From Petrolisthes cinctipes (Eukaryota > Arthropoda > Malacostraca > Decapoda > Porcellanidae), in the NCBI GenBank assembly GCA_033782935.1, contig JAWQEG010000488.1, positions 1,488,001 through 1,552,000 on the forward strand: a DNA stretch of 64,000 nucleotides, read 5' to 3'. Shown here in pieces: positions 11,080 through 22,885 of the stretch (position 1 is the first letter of the stretch; every line of letters starts with the position of its first letter). The position numbers and the translations under genes were made by a program. The notes below the pieces were generated by a model, which was given only the letters and a program-made list of their open reading frames with translations, searched no databases and was not told the DNA's origin.

Positions 11080-11375
11080 CTGTACATGCCTACACAGTGC
11101 TAGAATATTTTCAAAATATAGGCTAAAAACATGCTAAAAATCGACATTTTAGGTGTCAAAAAATCGATATCTCAAATTCAGTCCCAAAACACCCGAAAAT
11201 TCGATATTTAGAGGTCCCAGAAGGTATCTGTACATGCCTACTCAGTGCTAGAATATTTTCAAAATATAGGCTAAAAACATGCTAAAAATCGATCTTTTAG
11301 GTGCCAAAAAGTCGATATCTCAAATTCAGTCCCAAAACACCCGAAAATTCGATATTTAGGGGTCCCAGAAGCGAT
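11080..11375 (+). repeat. Tandem C-C pair near the inversion
   Basis: Two 148-bp C monomers follow each other (11080-11227 and 11228-11375). The first is the gacatttt/agaggtccc type, the second the gatctttt/ggggtccc type, so they are the two C types of a hexamer brought together by loss of the A-B pair between them. Together with the two half-monomers, this makes the last kilobase before the inversion the most disordered part of the forward block. Confidence 0.85.
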
Positions 11376-11463
11376 CTGTACATGCCTAGTCCGTGTTAGA
11401 GTATTTTCAAAATACATGCTCAAAACACACGAAAATTCAATATTTTGGGGTCCCAGAAGCAAT
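11376..11463 (+). repeat. 88-bp half-monomer 2
   Basis: This second 88-bp unit begins as a beta A (gtgttagagtattttc, aaaatacatgctcaaaaca) and continues as the distal half (cacgaaaattcaatatt). The join lies in gctcaaaaca, which occurs in both halves of beta A (atgctcaaaacatac and aggctcaaaacaccc). This is an independent event from the one at 10816-10903, since the 5' part is A-like rather than C-like. It lies only about 330 bp from the inversion junction. Confidence 0.87.
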
Positions 11464-11739
11464 CTGTACATGCCTACTCTGTGTTAGAGTATTTTCAAAA
11501 TACAGGCCAAAAACATACTGAAAATCGATCTTTTAGGTGCCCAAAAGTCGATATGTGCATGCATCTTCTGTACCCGTTTATATCTCAAATTCTGGCCCTA
11601 AACACCCGAAAATTCAATATTTTGGGGTCCAAGAAGCAATCTGTACATGCCTACACAGTGCTAGAATATTTTCAAAATATAGGCTAAAAACATGCTAAAA
11701 ATCGACATTTAAGGTGCCAAAAAATCGATATCTCAAATT

Positions 11740-11809
11740 CAGTCCCAAAACACCCAAAAATTCGTTATTTAGAGGTCCCAGAAGGTATCTTTCGGGTGTT
11801 TTGGGACTG
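11740..11809. repeat. Head-to-head inversion junction with hairpin potential
   Basis: The array orientation flips at 11790/11791. The forward C unit (from 11641) runs to gaaggtatct at 11781-11790 and is followed at once by ttcgggtgttttggg, which is C in reverse. The 16-base arm cagtcccaaaacaccc (11740-11755) is the perfect reverse complement of 11794-11809, with a 38-base spacer. Pairing continues outward with few mismatches across most of the two C monomers (about 11641-11755 and 11794-11908). The reverse C unit is partial (11791-11908, 118 bp) and lacks the end carrying the ggtccc/ccagaag segment. The monomer order then differs: C, A, half-unit going left; C, B, A, C going right. Confidence 0.93.
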
Positions 11810-11908
11810 AATTTGAGATATCGACTTTTTGGCACCTAAAAGATCGATTTTTAGCATGTTTTTAGCCTATATTTTGAAAATATTCTAGCACTGAGTAGGC
11901 ATGTACAG
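11791..11908 (-). repeat. Truncated C monomer at the inversion (118 bp)
   Basis: This is the first unit of the reverse block. It begins at ttcgggtg and lacks the 30 bases that would normally lie outside (the ctaaatatcgaa, gggacc and cttc segment of a reverse C). It is of the gatctttt C type (gcacctaaaagatcg on this strand), while the forward C on the other side of the junction is the gacattt type. The two sides therefore come from different C units and not from one unit read twice. Confidence 0.88.
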
Positions 11909-14900
11909 GTTGCTTCTGGGACCCCAAAATATTGAATTTTCGGGTGTTTTGAGCCTGAATTTGAGATATAAACGGGTACAGAAGATACATGCACATATTG
12001 ACTTTGGGCACCAAAAATATCGATTTTCAGCATGTTTTGGGCCTGAATTTTGAAAATACTCTAACACGGAGTAGGCATGTACAGATCGCTTCTGGGACCC
12101 CAAAATATCGAATTTTCGGGTGTTTAGGGCCAGAATTTGAGATATAAACGGGTACAGAAGATGCATGCACATATCGACTTTTGGGCACCTAAAAGATCGA
12201 TTTTCAGTATGTTTTTGGCCTGTATTTTGAAAATACTCTAACACGGAGTAAGCATGTACAGATACCTTCTGGGACCTCTAAATATCGAATTTTCGGGTGT
12301 TTTGGGACTGAATTTGAGATATCGATATTTTGGCACCTAAAATGTCGATTTTTAGCATGTTTTTAGCCTATATTTTGAAAATATTCTAGCACTGTGTAGG
12401 CATGTACAGATTGCTTCTGGGACCCCAAAATATTGAATTTTCGGGTGTTTTGAGCCTGAATTTGAGATATAAACGTGTTCAGATGATACATGCACATATT
12501 GACTTTAGGCATCTAAAATATCGATTTTCAGCATGTTTTGGGCCTGTATTTTGAAAATACTCTAACACTGAGTAGGCATGTACAGATTGCTTCTGGGACC
12601 CCAAAATATTGAATTTTCTGGTGTTTTGAGCCTGAATTTGAGATATAAACGGGTACTGAAGATGCATGCACATATCGACTTTTGTGCACCTAAAAGATCG
12701 ATTTTCAGTATGTTTTGAGCATGTATTTTGAAAATACTCTAACACGGAGTAGGCATGTACAGATCGCTTCTGGGACCCCTAAATATCGAATTTTCGGGTG
12801 TTTTGGGACTGAATTTGAGATATCGACTTTTTGGCACCTAAAAGATCGATTTTTAGCATGTTTTTAGCCTATATTTTGAAAATATTCTAGCACTGAGTAG
12901 GCATGTACAGATTGCTTCTGGGACCCCAAAATATTGAATTTTCGGGTGTTTTGTGCCTGAATTTGAGATATAAACGGGTACAGAAGATACATGCACATAT
13001 TGACTTAGGGCACCAAAAATATCGATTTTCAGCATGTTTTTGGCCTGTATTTTGAAAATACTCTAACACGGAGTAGGCATGTACAGATACCTTCTGGGAC
13101 CTCTAAATATCGAATTTTCGGGTGTTTTGGGACTGAATTTGAGATATAGATTTTTTGACACCTAAAATGTCGATTTTTAGCATGTTTTTAGCCTATATTT
13201 TGAAAATATTCTAGCACTGTGTAGGCATGTACAGATTGCTTCTGGGACCCCAAAATATTGAATTTTCGGGTGTTTTGAGCCTGAATTTGAGATATAAACG
13301 GGTACAGAAAATACATGCACATATTGACTTTGGGCATCTAAAATATCAATTTTCTGCATGTTTTGGGCCTGTATTTTGAAAATACTCTAACACTGAGTAG
13401 GCATGTACAGATTGCTTCTGGGACCCCAAAATATTGAATTTTCGGGTGTTTTGAGCCTGAATTTGAGATATAAACGGGTACTGAAGATGCATGCACATAT
13501 CGACTTTTGTGCACCTAAAAGATCGATTTTCAGTATGTTTTGAGCATGTATTTTGAAAATACTCTAACACGGAGTAGGCATGTACAGATCGCTTCTGGGA
13601 TCCCTAAATATCGAATTTTCGGGTGTTTTGGGACTGAATTTGAGATATCGACTTTTTGGCACCTAAAAGATCGATTTTTAGCATGTTTTTAGCCTATATT
13701 TTGAAAATATTCTAGCACTGAGTAGGCATGTACAGATTGCTTCTGGGACCCCAAAATATTGAATTTTCGGGTGTTTTGAGCCTGAATTTGAGATATAAAC
13801 GGGTACAGAAGATACATGCACATATTGACTTTGGGCACCAAAAATATCGATTTTCAGCATGTTTTGGGCCTGAATTTTGAAAATACTCTAACACGGAGTA
13901 GGCATGTACAGATCGCTTCTGGGACCCCAAAATATCGAATTTTCGGGTGTTTAGGGCCAGAATTTGAGATATAAACGGGTACAGAAGATGCATGCACATA
14001 TCGACTTTTGGGCACCTAAAAGATCGATTTTCAGTATGTTTTTGGCCTGTATTTTGAAAATACTCTAACACGGAGTAAGCATGTACAGATACCTTCTGGG
14101 ACCTCTAAATATCGAATTTTCGGGTGTTTTGGGACTGAATTTGAGATATCGATTTTTTGGCACCTGAAATGTCGATTTTTAGCATGTTTTTAGCCTATAT
14201 TTTGAAAATATTCTAGCACTGTGTAGGCATGTACAGATTGCTTCTGGGACCCCAAAATATTGAATTTTCGGGTGTTTTGAGCCTGAATTTGAGATATAAA
14301 CGGGTACAGAAGATACATGCACATATTGACTTAGGGCACCAAAAATATCGATTTTCAGCATGTTTTTGGCCTGTATTTTGAAAATACTCTAACACGGAGT
14401 AGGCATGTACAGATACCTTCTGGGACCTCTAAATATCGAATTTTCGGGTGTTTTGAGACTGAATTTGAGATATCGATTTTTTGTCACCTAAAATGTCGAT
14501 TTTTTGCATGTTTTTAGCCTATATTTTGAAAATATTCTAGCACTGTGTAGGCATGTACAGATTGCTTCTGGGACCCCAAAATATTGAATTTTCGGGTGTT
14601 TTGAGCCTGAATTTGAGATATAAACGGGTACAGAAAATACATGCACATATTGACTTTGGGCATCTAAAATATCGATTTTCAGCATGTTTTGGGCCTGTAT
14701 TTTGAAAATACTCTAACACTGAGTAGGCATGTACAGATTGCTTCTGGGACCCCAAAATATTGAATTTTCGGGTGTTTTGAGCCTGAATTTGAGATATAAA
14801 CGGGTACTGAAGATGCATGCACATATCGACTTTTGTGCACCTAAAAGATCGATTTTCAGTATGTTTTGAGCATGTATTTTGAAAATACTCTAACACGGAG

Positions 14901-16039
14901 TAGGCATGTACAGATCGCTTCTGGGACCACTAAATATCGAATTTTCGGGTGTTTTGGGACTGAATTTGAGATATCGACTTTTTGGCACCTAAAAGATCGA
15001 TTTTTAGCATGTTTTTAGCCTATATTTTGAAAATATTCTAGCACTGAGTAGGCATGTACAGATTGCTTCTGGGACCCCAAAATATTGAATTTTCGGGTGT
15101 TTTGAGCCTGAATTTGAGATATAAACGGGTACAGAAGATACATGCACATATTGACTTTGGGCACCAAAAATATCGATTTTCAGCATGTTTTGGGCCTGAA
15201 TTTTGAAAATACTCTAACACGGAGTAGGCATGTACAGATCGCTTCTGGGACCCCAAAATATCGAATTTTCGGGTGTTTAGGGCCAGAATTTGAGATATAA
15301 ACGGGTACAGAAGATGCATGCACATATCGACTTTTGGGCACCTAAAAGATCGATTTTCAGTATGTTTTTGGCCTGTATTTTGAAAATACTCTAACACGGA
15401 GTAAGCATGTACAGATACCTTCTGGGACCTCTAAATATAGAATTTTCGGGTTTTTTGGGACTGAATTTGAGATATCGATTTTTTGGCACCTAAAATGTCG
15501 ATTTTTAGCATGTTTTTAGCCTATATTTTGAAAATATTCTAGCACTGTGTAGGCATGTACAGATTGCTTCTGGGACCCCAAAATATTGAATTTTCGGGTG
15601 TTTTGAGCCTGAATTTGAGATATAAACGGGTTCAGAAGATACATGCACATATTGACTTTGGGCATCTAAAATATCGATTTTTAGCATGTTTTGGGCCTGT
15701 ATTTTGAAAATACTCTAACACTGAGTAGGCATGTACAGATTGCTTCTGGGACCCCAAAATATTGAATTTTCGGTTGTTTTGAGCCTGAATTTGAGATATA
15801 AACGGGTACTGAAGATGCATACACATATCGACTTTTGTGCACCTAAAAGATCGATTTTTAGTATGTTTTGAGCATGTATTTTGAAAATACTCTAACACGG
15901 AGTAGGCATGTACAGATCGCTTCTGGGACCCCTATATATCGAATTTTCGGGTGTTTTGGGACTGAATTTGAGATATCGACTTTTTGGCACCTAAAAGATC
16001 GATTTTTAGCATGTTTTTAGCCTATATTTTGAAAATATT

Positions 16040-16399
16040 CTAGCACTGAGTAGGCATGTACAGATTGCTTCTGGGACCCCAAAATATTGAATTTTCGGGT
16101 GTTTTGAGCCTGAATTTGAGATATAAACGGGTACAGAAGATACATGCACATATTGACTTTGGGCACCAAAAATATCGATTTTCAGCATGTTTTGGGCCTG
16201 AATTTTGAAAATACTCTAACACGGAGTAGGCATGTACAGACCGCTTCTGGGACCCCAAAATATCGAATTTTCGGGTGTTTAGGGCCAGAATTTGAGATAT
16301 AAACGGGTACAGAAGATGCATGCACATATCGACTTTTGTGCACCTAAAAGATCGATTTTCAGTATGTTTTGAGCATGTATTTTGAAAATACTCTAACAC
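16040..16399 (-). repeat. Alpha/beta recombinant A-B pair
   Basis: The A unit here has alpha sequence in its distal half (gtttagggccagaattt on the + strand) and beta sequence in its proximal half (cttttgtgcacctaaaag and gttttgagcatg). The switch lies between the conserved tgcatgcacatatcg and gtgcacc. Related recombinants that have gtgcacc but then alpha gtttttggcctg occur near 20.0, 22.5, 26.8, 30.3 and 39.5 kb, so several different exchange points between alpha and beta A exist in the array. Confidence 0.75.
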
Positions 16400-17689
16400 G
16401 GAGTAGGCATGTACAGATACCTTCTGGGACCTCTAAATATCGAATTTTCGGGTGTTTTGGGACTGAATTTGAGATATCGATTTTTTGGCACCTAAAATGT
16501 CGATTTTTAGAATGTTTTTAGCCTATATTTTGAAAATATTCTAGCACTGTGTAGGCATGTCCAGATTGCTTCTGGGACCCCAAAATATTGAATTTTCGGG
16601 TGTTTTGAGCCTGAATTTAAGATATAAACGGGTACTGAAGATGCATACACATATCGACTTTTGTGCACCTAAAAGATCGATTTTTAGTATGTTTTGAGCA
16701 TGTATTTTGAAAATACTCTAACACGGAGTAGGCATGTACAGATCGCTTCTGGGACCCCTAAATATCGAATTTTCGGGTGTTTTGGGACTGAATTTGAGAT
16801 ATCGACTTTTTGGCACCTAAAAGATCGATATTTAGCATGTTTTTAGCCTATATTTTGAAAATATTCTAGCACTGAGTAGTCATGTACAGATTGCTTCTGG
16901 GACCCCAAAATATCGAATTTTCGGGTGTTTTGAGCCTGAATTTGAGATATAAACGGGTACAGAAGATACATGCACATATTGACTTTGGGCACCAAAAATA
17001 TCGATTTTCAGCATGTTTTGGGCCTGAATTTTGAAAATACTCTAACACGGAGTAGGCATGTACAGATACCTTCTGGGACCTCTAAATATCGAATTTTCGG
17101 GTGTTTTGGGACTGAATTTGAGATATCGATTTTTTGACACCTAAAATGTCGATTTTTAGCATGTTTTTAGCCTATATTTTGAAAATATTCTAGCACTGTG
17201 TAGGCATGTACAGATTGCTTCTGGGACCCCAAAATATTGAATATTCGGGTGTTTTGAGCCTGAATTTGAGATATAAACGGGTACAGAAAATACATGCACA
17301 TATTGACTTTGGGCATCTAAAATATCGATTTTCAGCATGTTTTGGGCCTGTATTTTGAAAATACTCTAACACTGAGTAGGCATGTACAGATTGCTTCTGG
17401 GACCCCAAAATATTGAATTTTCGGGTGTTTTGAGCCTGAATTTGAGATATAAACGGGTACTGAAGATGCATGCACATATCGACTTTTGTGCACCTAAAAG
17501 ATCGATTTTCAGTATGTTTTGAGCATGTATTTTGAAAATACTCTAACACGGAGTAGGCATGTACAGATCGCTTCTGGGACCCCTAAATATCGAATTTTCG
17601 GGTGTTTTGGGACTGAATTTGAGATATCGACTTTTTGGCACCTAAAAGATCGATTTTTAGCATGTTTTTAGCCTATATTTTGAAAATAT

Positions 17690-20600
17690 TCTAGCACTGA
17701 GTAGGCATGTACAGATTGCTTCTGGGACCCCAAAATATTGAATTTTCGGGTGTTTTGAGCCTGAATTTGAGATATAAACGGGTACAGAAGATACATGCAC
17801 ATATTGACTTTGGGCACCAAAAATATCGATTTTCAGCATGTTTTGGGCCTGAATTTTGAAAATACTCTAACACGGAGTAGGCATGTACAGATCGCTTCTG
17901 GGACCCCAAAATATCGAATTTTCGGGTGTTTAGGGCCAGAATTTGAGATATAAACGGGTACAGAAGATGCATGCACATATCGACTTTTGGGCACCTAAAA
18001 GATCGATTTTCAGTATGTTTTTGGCCTGTATTTTGAAAATACTCTAACACGGAGTAAGCATGTACAGATACCTTCTGGGACCTCTAAATATCGAATTTTC
18101 GGGTTTTTTGGGACTGAATTTGAGATATCGATTTTTTGGCACCTAAAATGTCGATTTTTAGCATGTTTTTAGCCTATATTTTGAAAATATTCTAGCACTG
18201 TGTAGGCATGTACAGATTGCTTCTGGGACCCCAAAATATTGAATTTTCGGGTGTTTTGAGCCTGAATTTGAGATATAAACGGGTTCAGAAGATACATGCA
18301 CATATTGACTTTGGGCATCTAAAATATCGATTTTTAGCATGTTTTGGGCCTGTATTTTGAAAATATTCTAACACTGAGTAGGCATGTACAGATTGCTTCT
18401 GGGACCCCAAAATATTGAATTTTCGGGTGTTTTGAGCCTGAATTTGAGATATAAACGGGTACTGAAGATGCATGCACATATCGACTTTTGTGCACCTAAA
18501 AGATCGATTTTCAGTATGTTTTGAGCATGTATTTTGAAAATACTCTAACACGGAGTAGGCATGTACAGATCGCTTCTGGGACCCCTAAATATCGAATTTT
18601 CGGGTGTTTTGGGACTGAATTTGAGATATCGACTTTTTGGCACCTAAAAGATCGATTTTTAGCATGTTTTTAGCCTATATTTTGAAAATATTCTAGCACT
18701 GAGTAGGCATGTACAGATTGCTTCTGGGACCCCAAAATATTGAATTTTCGGGTGTTTTGAGCCTGAATTTGAGATATAAACGGGTACAGAAGATACATGC
18801 ACATATTGACTTTGGGCACCAAAAATATCGATTTTCAGCATGTTTTAGGCCTGAATTTTGAAAATACTCTAACACGGAGTAGGCATGTACAGATCGCTTC
18901 TGGGACCCCAAAATATCGAATTTTCGGGTGTTTAGGGCCAGAATTTGAGATATAAACGGGTACAGAAGATGCATGCACATATCGACTTTTGGGCACCTAA
19001 AAGATCGATTTTCAGTATGTTTTTGGCCTGTATTTTGAAAATACTCTATCACGGAGTAGGCATGTACAAATACCTTCTGGGACCTCTAAATATCGAATTT
19101 TCGGGTGTTTTGGGACTGAATTTGAGATATCGATTTTTTGGCACCTAAAATTTCGATTTTTAGCATGTTTTTAGCCTATATTTTGAAAATATTCTAGCAC
19201 TGTGTAGGCATGTACAGATTGCTTCTGGGACCCCAAAATATTGAATTTTCGGGTGTTTTGAGCCTGAATTTGAGATATAAACGGGTACAGAAGATACATG
19301 CACATATTGACTTTGGGCATCTAAAATATCGATTTTCAGCATGTTTTGGGCCTGTATTTTGAAAATACTCTAACACTGAGTAGGCATGTACAGATTGCTT
19401 CTGGGACCCCAAAATATTGAATTTTCGGTTGTTTTGAGCCTGAATTTGAGATATAAACGGGTACTGAAGATGCATACACATATCGACTTTTGTGCACCTA
19501 AAAGATCGATTTTTAGTATGTTTTGAGCATGTATTTTGAAAATACTCTAACACGGAGTAGGCATGTACAGATCGCTTCTGGGACCCCTAAATATCGAATT
19601 TTCGGGTGTTTTGGGACTGAATTTGAGATATCGACTTTTTGGCACCTAAAAGATCGATTTTTAGCATGTTTTTAGCCTATATTTTGAAAATATTCTAGCA
19701 CTGAGTAGGCATGTACAGATTGCTTCTGGGACCCCAAAATATTGAATTTTCGGGTGTTTTGAGCCTGAATTTGAGATATAAACGGGTACAGAAGATACAT
19801 GCACATATTGACTTTGGGCACCAAAAATATCGATTTTCAGCATGTTTTGGGCCTGAATTTTGAAAATACTCTAACACGGAGTAGGCATGTACAGACCGCT
19901 TCTGGGACCCCAAAATATCGAATTTTCGGGTGTTTAGGGCCAGAATTTGAGATATAAACGGGTACAGAAGATGCATGCACATATCGACTTTTGTGCACCT
20001 AAAAGATCGATTTTCAGTATGTTTTTGGCCTGTATTTTGAAAATACTCTAACACGGAGTAGGCATGTACAGATCGCTTCTGGGACCCCTAAATATCGAAT
20101 TTTCGGGTGTTTTGGGACTGAATTTGAGATATCGACTTTTTGGCACCTAAAAGATCGATTTTTAGCATGTTTTTAGCCTATATTTTGAAAATATTCTAGC
20201 ACTGAGTAGTCATGTACAGATTGCTTCTGGGACCCCAAAATATTGAATTTTCGGGTGTTTTGAGCCTGAATTTGAGATATAAACGGGTACAGAAGATACA
20301 TGCACATATTGACTTTGGGCACCAAAAATATCGATTTTCAGCATGTTTTGGGCCTGAATTTTGAAAATACTCTAACACGGAGTAGGCATGTACAGATCGC
20401 TTCTGGGACCCCAAAATATCGAATTTTCGGGTGTTTAGGGCCAGAATTTGAGATATAAACGGGTACAGAAGATGCATGCACATATCGACTTTTGGGCACC
20501 TAAAAGATCGATTTTCAGTATGTTTTTGGCCTGTATTTTGAAAATACTCTAACACGGAGTAAGCATGTACAGATACCTTCTGGGACCTCTAAATATCGAA

Positions 20601-22885
20601 TTTTCGGGTTTTTTGGGACTGAATTTGAGATATCGATTTTTTGGCACCTAAAATGTCGATTTTTAGCATGTTTTTAGCCTATATTTTGAAAATATTCTAG
20701 CACTGTGTAGGCATGTACAGATTGCTTCTGGGACCCCAAAATATTGAATTTTCGGGTGTTTTGAGCCTGAATTTGAGATATAAACGTGTTCAGAAGATAC
20801 ATGCACATATTGACTTTGGGCATCTAAAATATCGATTTTTAGCATGTTTTGGGCCTGTATTTTGAAAATATTCTAACACTGAGTAGGCATGTACAGATTG
20901 CTTCTGGGACCCCAAAATATTGAATTTTCGGGTGTTTTGAGCCTGAATTTGAGATATAAACGGGTACTGAAGATGCATGCACATATCGACTTTTGTGCAC
21001 CTAAAAGATCGATTTTCAGTATGTTTTGAGCATGTATTTTGAAAATACTCTAACACGGAGTAGGCATGTACAGATCGCTTCTGGGACCCCTAAATATCGA
21101 ATTTTCGGGTGTTTTGGGACTGAATTTGAGATATCGACTTTTTGGCACCTAAAAGATCGATTTTTAGCATGTTTTTAGCCTATATTTTGAAAATATTCTA
21201 GCACTGAGTAGGCATGTACAGATTGCTTCTGGGACCCCAAAATATTGAATTTTCGGGTGTTTTGAGCCTGAATTTGAGATATAAACGGGTACAGAAGATA
21301 CATGCACATATTGACTTTGGGCACCAAAAATATCGATTTTCAGCATGTTTTAGGCCTGAATTTTGAAAATACTCTAACACGGAGTAGGCATGTACAGATC
21401 GCTTCTGGGACCCCAAAATATCGAATTTTCGGGTGTTTAGGGCCAGAATTTGAGATATAAACGGGTACAGAAGATGCATGCACATATCGACTTTTGGGCA
21501 CCTAAAAGATCGATTTTCAGTATGTTTTTGGCCTGTATTTTGAAAATACTCTATCACGGAGTAGGCATGTACAAATACCTTCTGGGACCTCTAAATATCG
21601 AATTTTCGGGTGTTTTGGGACTGAATTTGAGATATCGATTTTTTGGCACCTAAAATGTCGATTTTTAGCATGTTTTTAGCCTATATTTTGAAAATATTCT
21701 AGCACTGTGTAGGCATGTACAGATTGCTTCTGGGACCCCAAAATATTGAATTTTCGGGTGTTTTGAGCCTGAATTTGAGATATAAACGGGTACAGAAGAT
21801 ACATGCACATATTGACTTTGGGCATCTAAAATATCGATTTTCAGCATGTTTTGGGCCTGTATTTTGAAAATACTCTAACACTGAGTAGGCATGTACAGAT
21901 TGCTTCTGGGACCCCAAAATATTGAATTTTCGGTTGTTTTGAGCCTGAATTTGAGATATAAACGGGTACTGAAGATGCATACACATATCGACTTTTGTGC
22001 ACCTAAAAGATCGATTTTTAGTATGTTTTGAGCATGTATTTTGAAAATACTCTAACACGGAGTAGGCATGTACAGATCGCTTCTGGGACCCCTAAATATC
22101 GAATTTTCGGGTGTTTTGGGACTGAATTTGAGATATCGACTTTTTGGCACCTAAAAGATCGATTTTTAGCATGTTTTTAGCCTATATTTTGAAAATATTC
22201 TAGCACTGAGTAGGCATGTACAGATTGCTTCTGGGACCCCAAAATATTGAATTTTCGGGTGTTTTGAGCCTGAATTTGAGATATAAACGGGTACAGAAGA
22301 TACATGCACATATTGACTTTGGGCACCAAAAATATCGATTTTCAGCATGTTTTGGGCCTGAATTTTGAAAATACTCTAACACGGAGTAGGCATGTACAGA
22401 CCGCTTCTGGGACCCCAAAATATCGAATTTTCGGGTGTTTAGGGCCAGAATTTGAGATATAAACGGGTACAGAAGATGCATGCACATATCGACTTTTGTG
22501 CACCTAAAAGATCGATTTTCAGTATGTTTTTGGCCTGTATTTTGAAAATACTCTAACACGGAGTAGGCATGTACAGATAGCTTCTGGGACCCCTAAATAT
22601 CGAATTTTCGGGTGTTTTGGGACTGAATTTGAGATATCGACTTTTTGGCACCTAAAAGATCGATTTTTAGCATGTTTTTAGCCTATATTTTGAAAATATT
22701 CTAGCACTGAGTAGTCATGTACAGATTGCTTCTGGGACCCCAAAATATTGAATTTTCGGGTGTTTTGAGCCTGAATTTGAGATATAAACGGGTACAGAAG
22801 ATACATGCACATATTGACTTTGGGCACCAAAAATATCGATTTTCAGCATGTTTTGGGCCTGAATTTTGAAAATACTCTAACACGG
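17690..22885 (-). repeat. 2505-bp (5-trimer) tandem duplication
   Basis: Sequence from about 17.69-20.19 kb is repeated at about 20.20-22.88 kb with an offset of 2505 bp (5 x 501). Private markers at this exact offset include gtacaaatacc (first base 19064 and 21569) in place of gtacagatacc, and ttttaggcctgaatt near 18.84 and 21.35 kb in place of ttttgggcctgaatt. The hybrid A units with gtgcacc near 19.99 and 22.50 kb also match. Edges are approximate to about 100 bp. Confidence 0.85.

Larger units (their letters stand above)
1..11790 (+). repeat. Satellite array, forward block (A/B/C monomers)
   Basis: This is a continuous tandem array in which every unit starts with ctgtacatgcc or a close variant. 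I traced unit starts across the whole block: 8, 184, 332, 508, 656, 833, 1009, 1157, 1333, 1481, 1658, 1834, 1982 and so on to 11641. The steps are 176, 177 or 148 bp, with few exceptions. The start (8-655) is two B-C dimers of 324 bp. From 656 on, A-B-C trimers of 501 bp mix with B-C dimers (1157-1480, 4488-4959 in part) and A-C dimers of 325 bp (2483-2807, 3309-3633). The stretch 4960-7818 is the most regular, with alternating trimer variants. No non-satellite sequence interrupts it. The window starts inside the array, so the real left edge is not seen. No gene is supported here. The eukaryotic centromere or heterochromatin context is inferred from repeat architecture only. Confidence 0.97.

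Noticed and set aside
11640..11910. Inversion as a simple assembly foldback
   Set aside because: The two arms are not mirror copies: the C subtypes differ, the break is asymmetric, and the next monomers differ (A against B). A misjoin of two separate arrays remains possible and needs spanning reads.
11962..11976. CENP-B-box-like motif tgagatataaacggg, present in most A and B units
   Set aside because: Against the minimal box (TTCG, four bases, A, two bases, CGGG) it matches seven of nine key positions but lacks the central TC of TTCG. Without binding data this is too weak to call.
18945..19148. 67-codon + strand open frames in the reverse block (and minus-strand equivalents such as 4881-5084)
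   Set aside because: They are antisense shadows of the same A and C units, start at TTG, and appear only where a point change (ctctatcac for ctctaacac) removes a stop.
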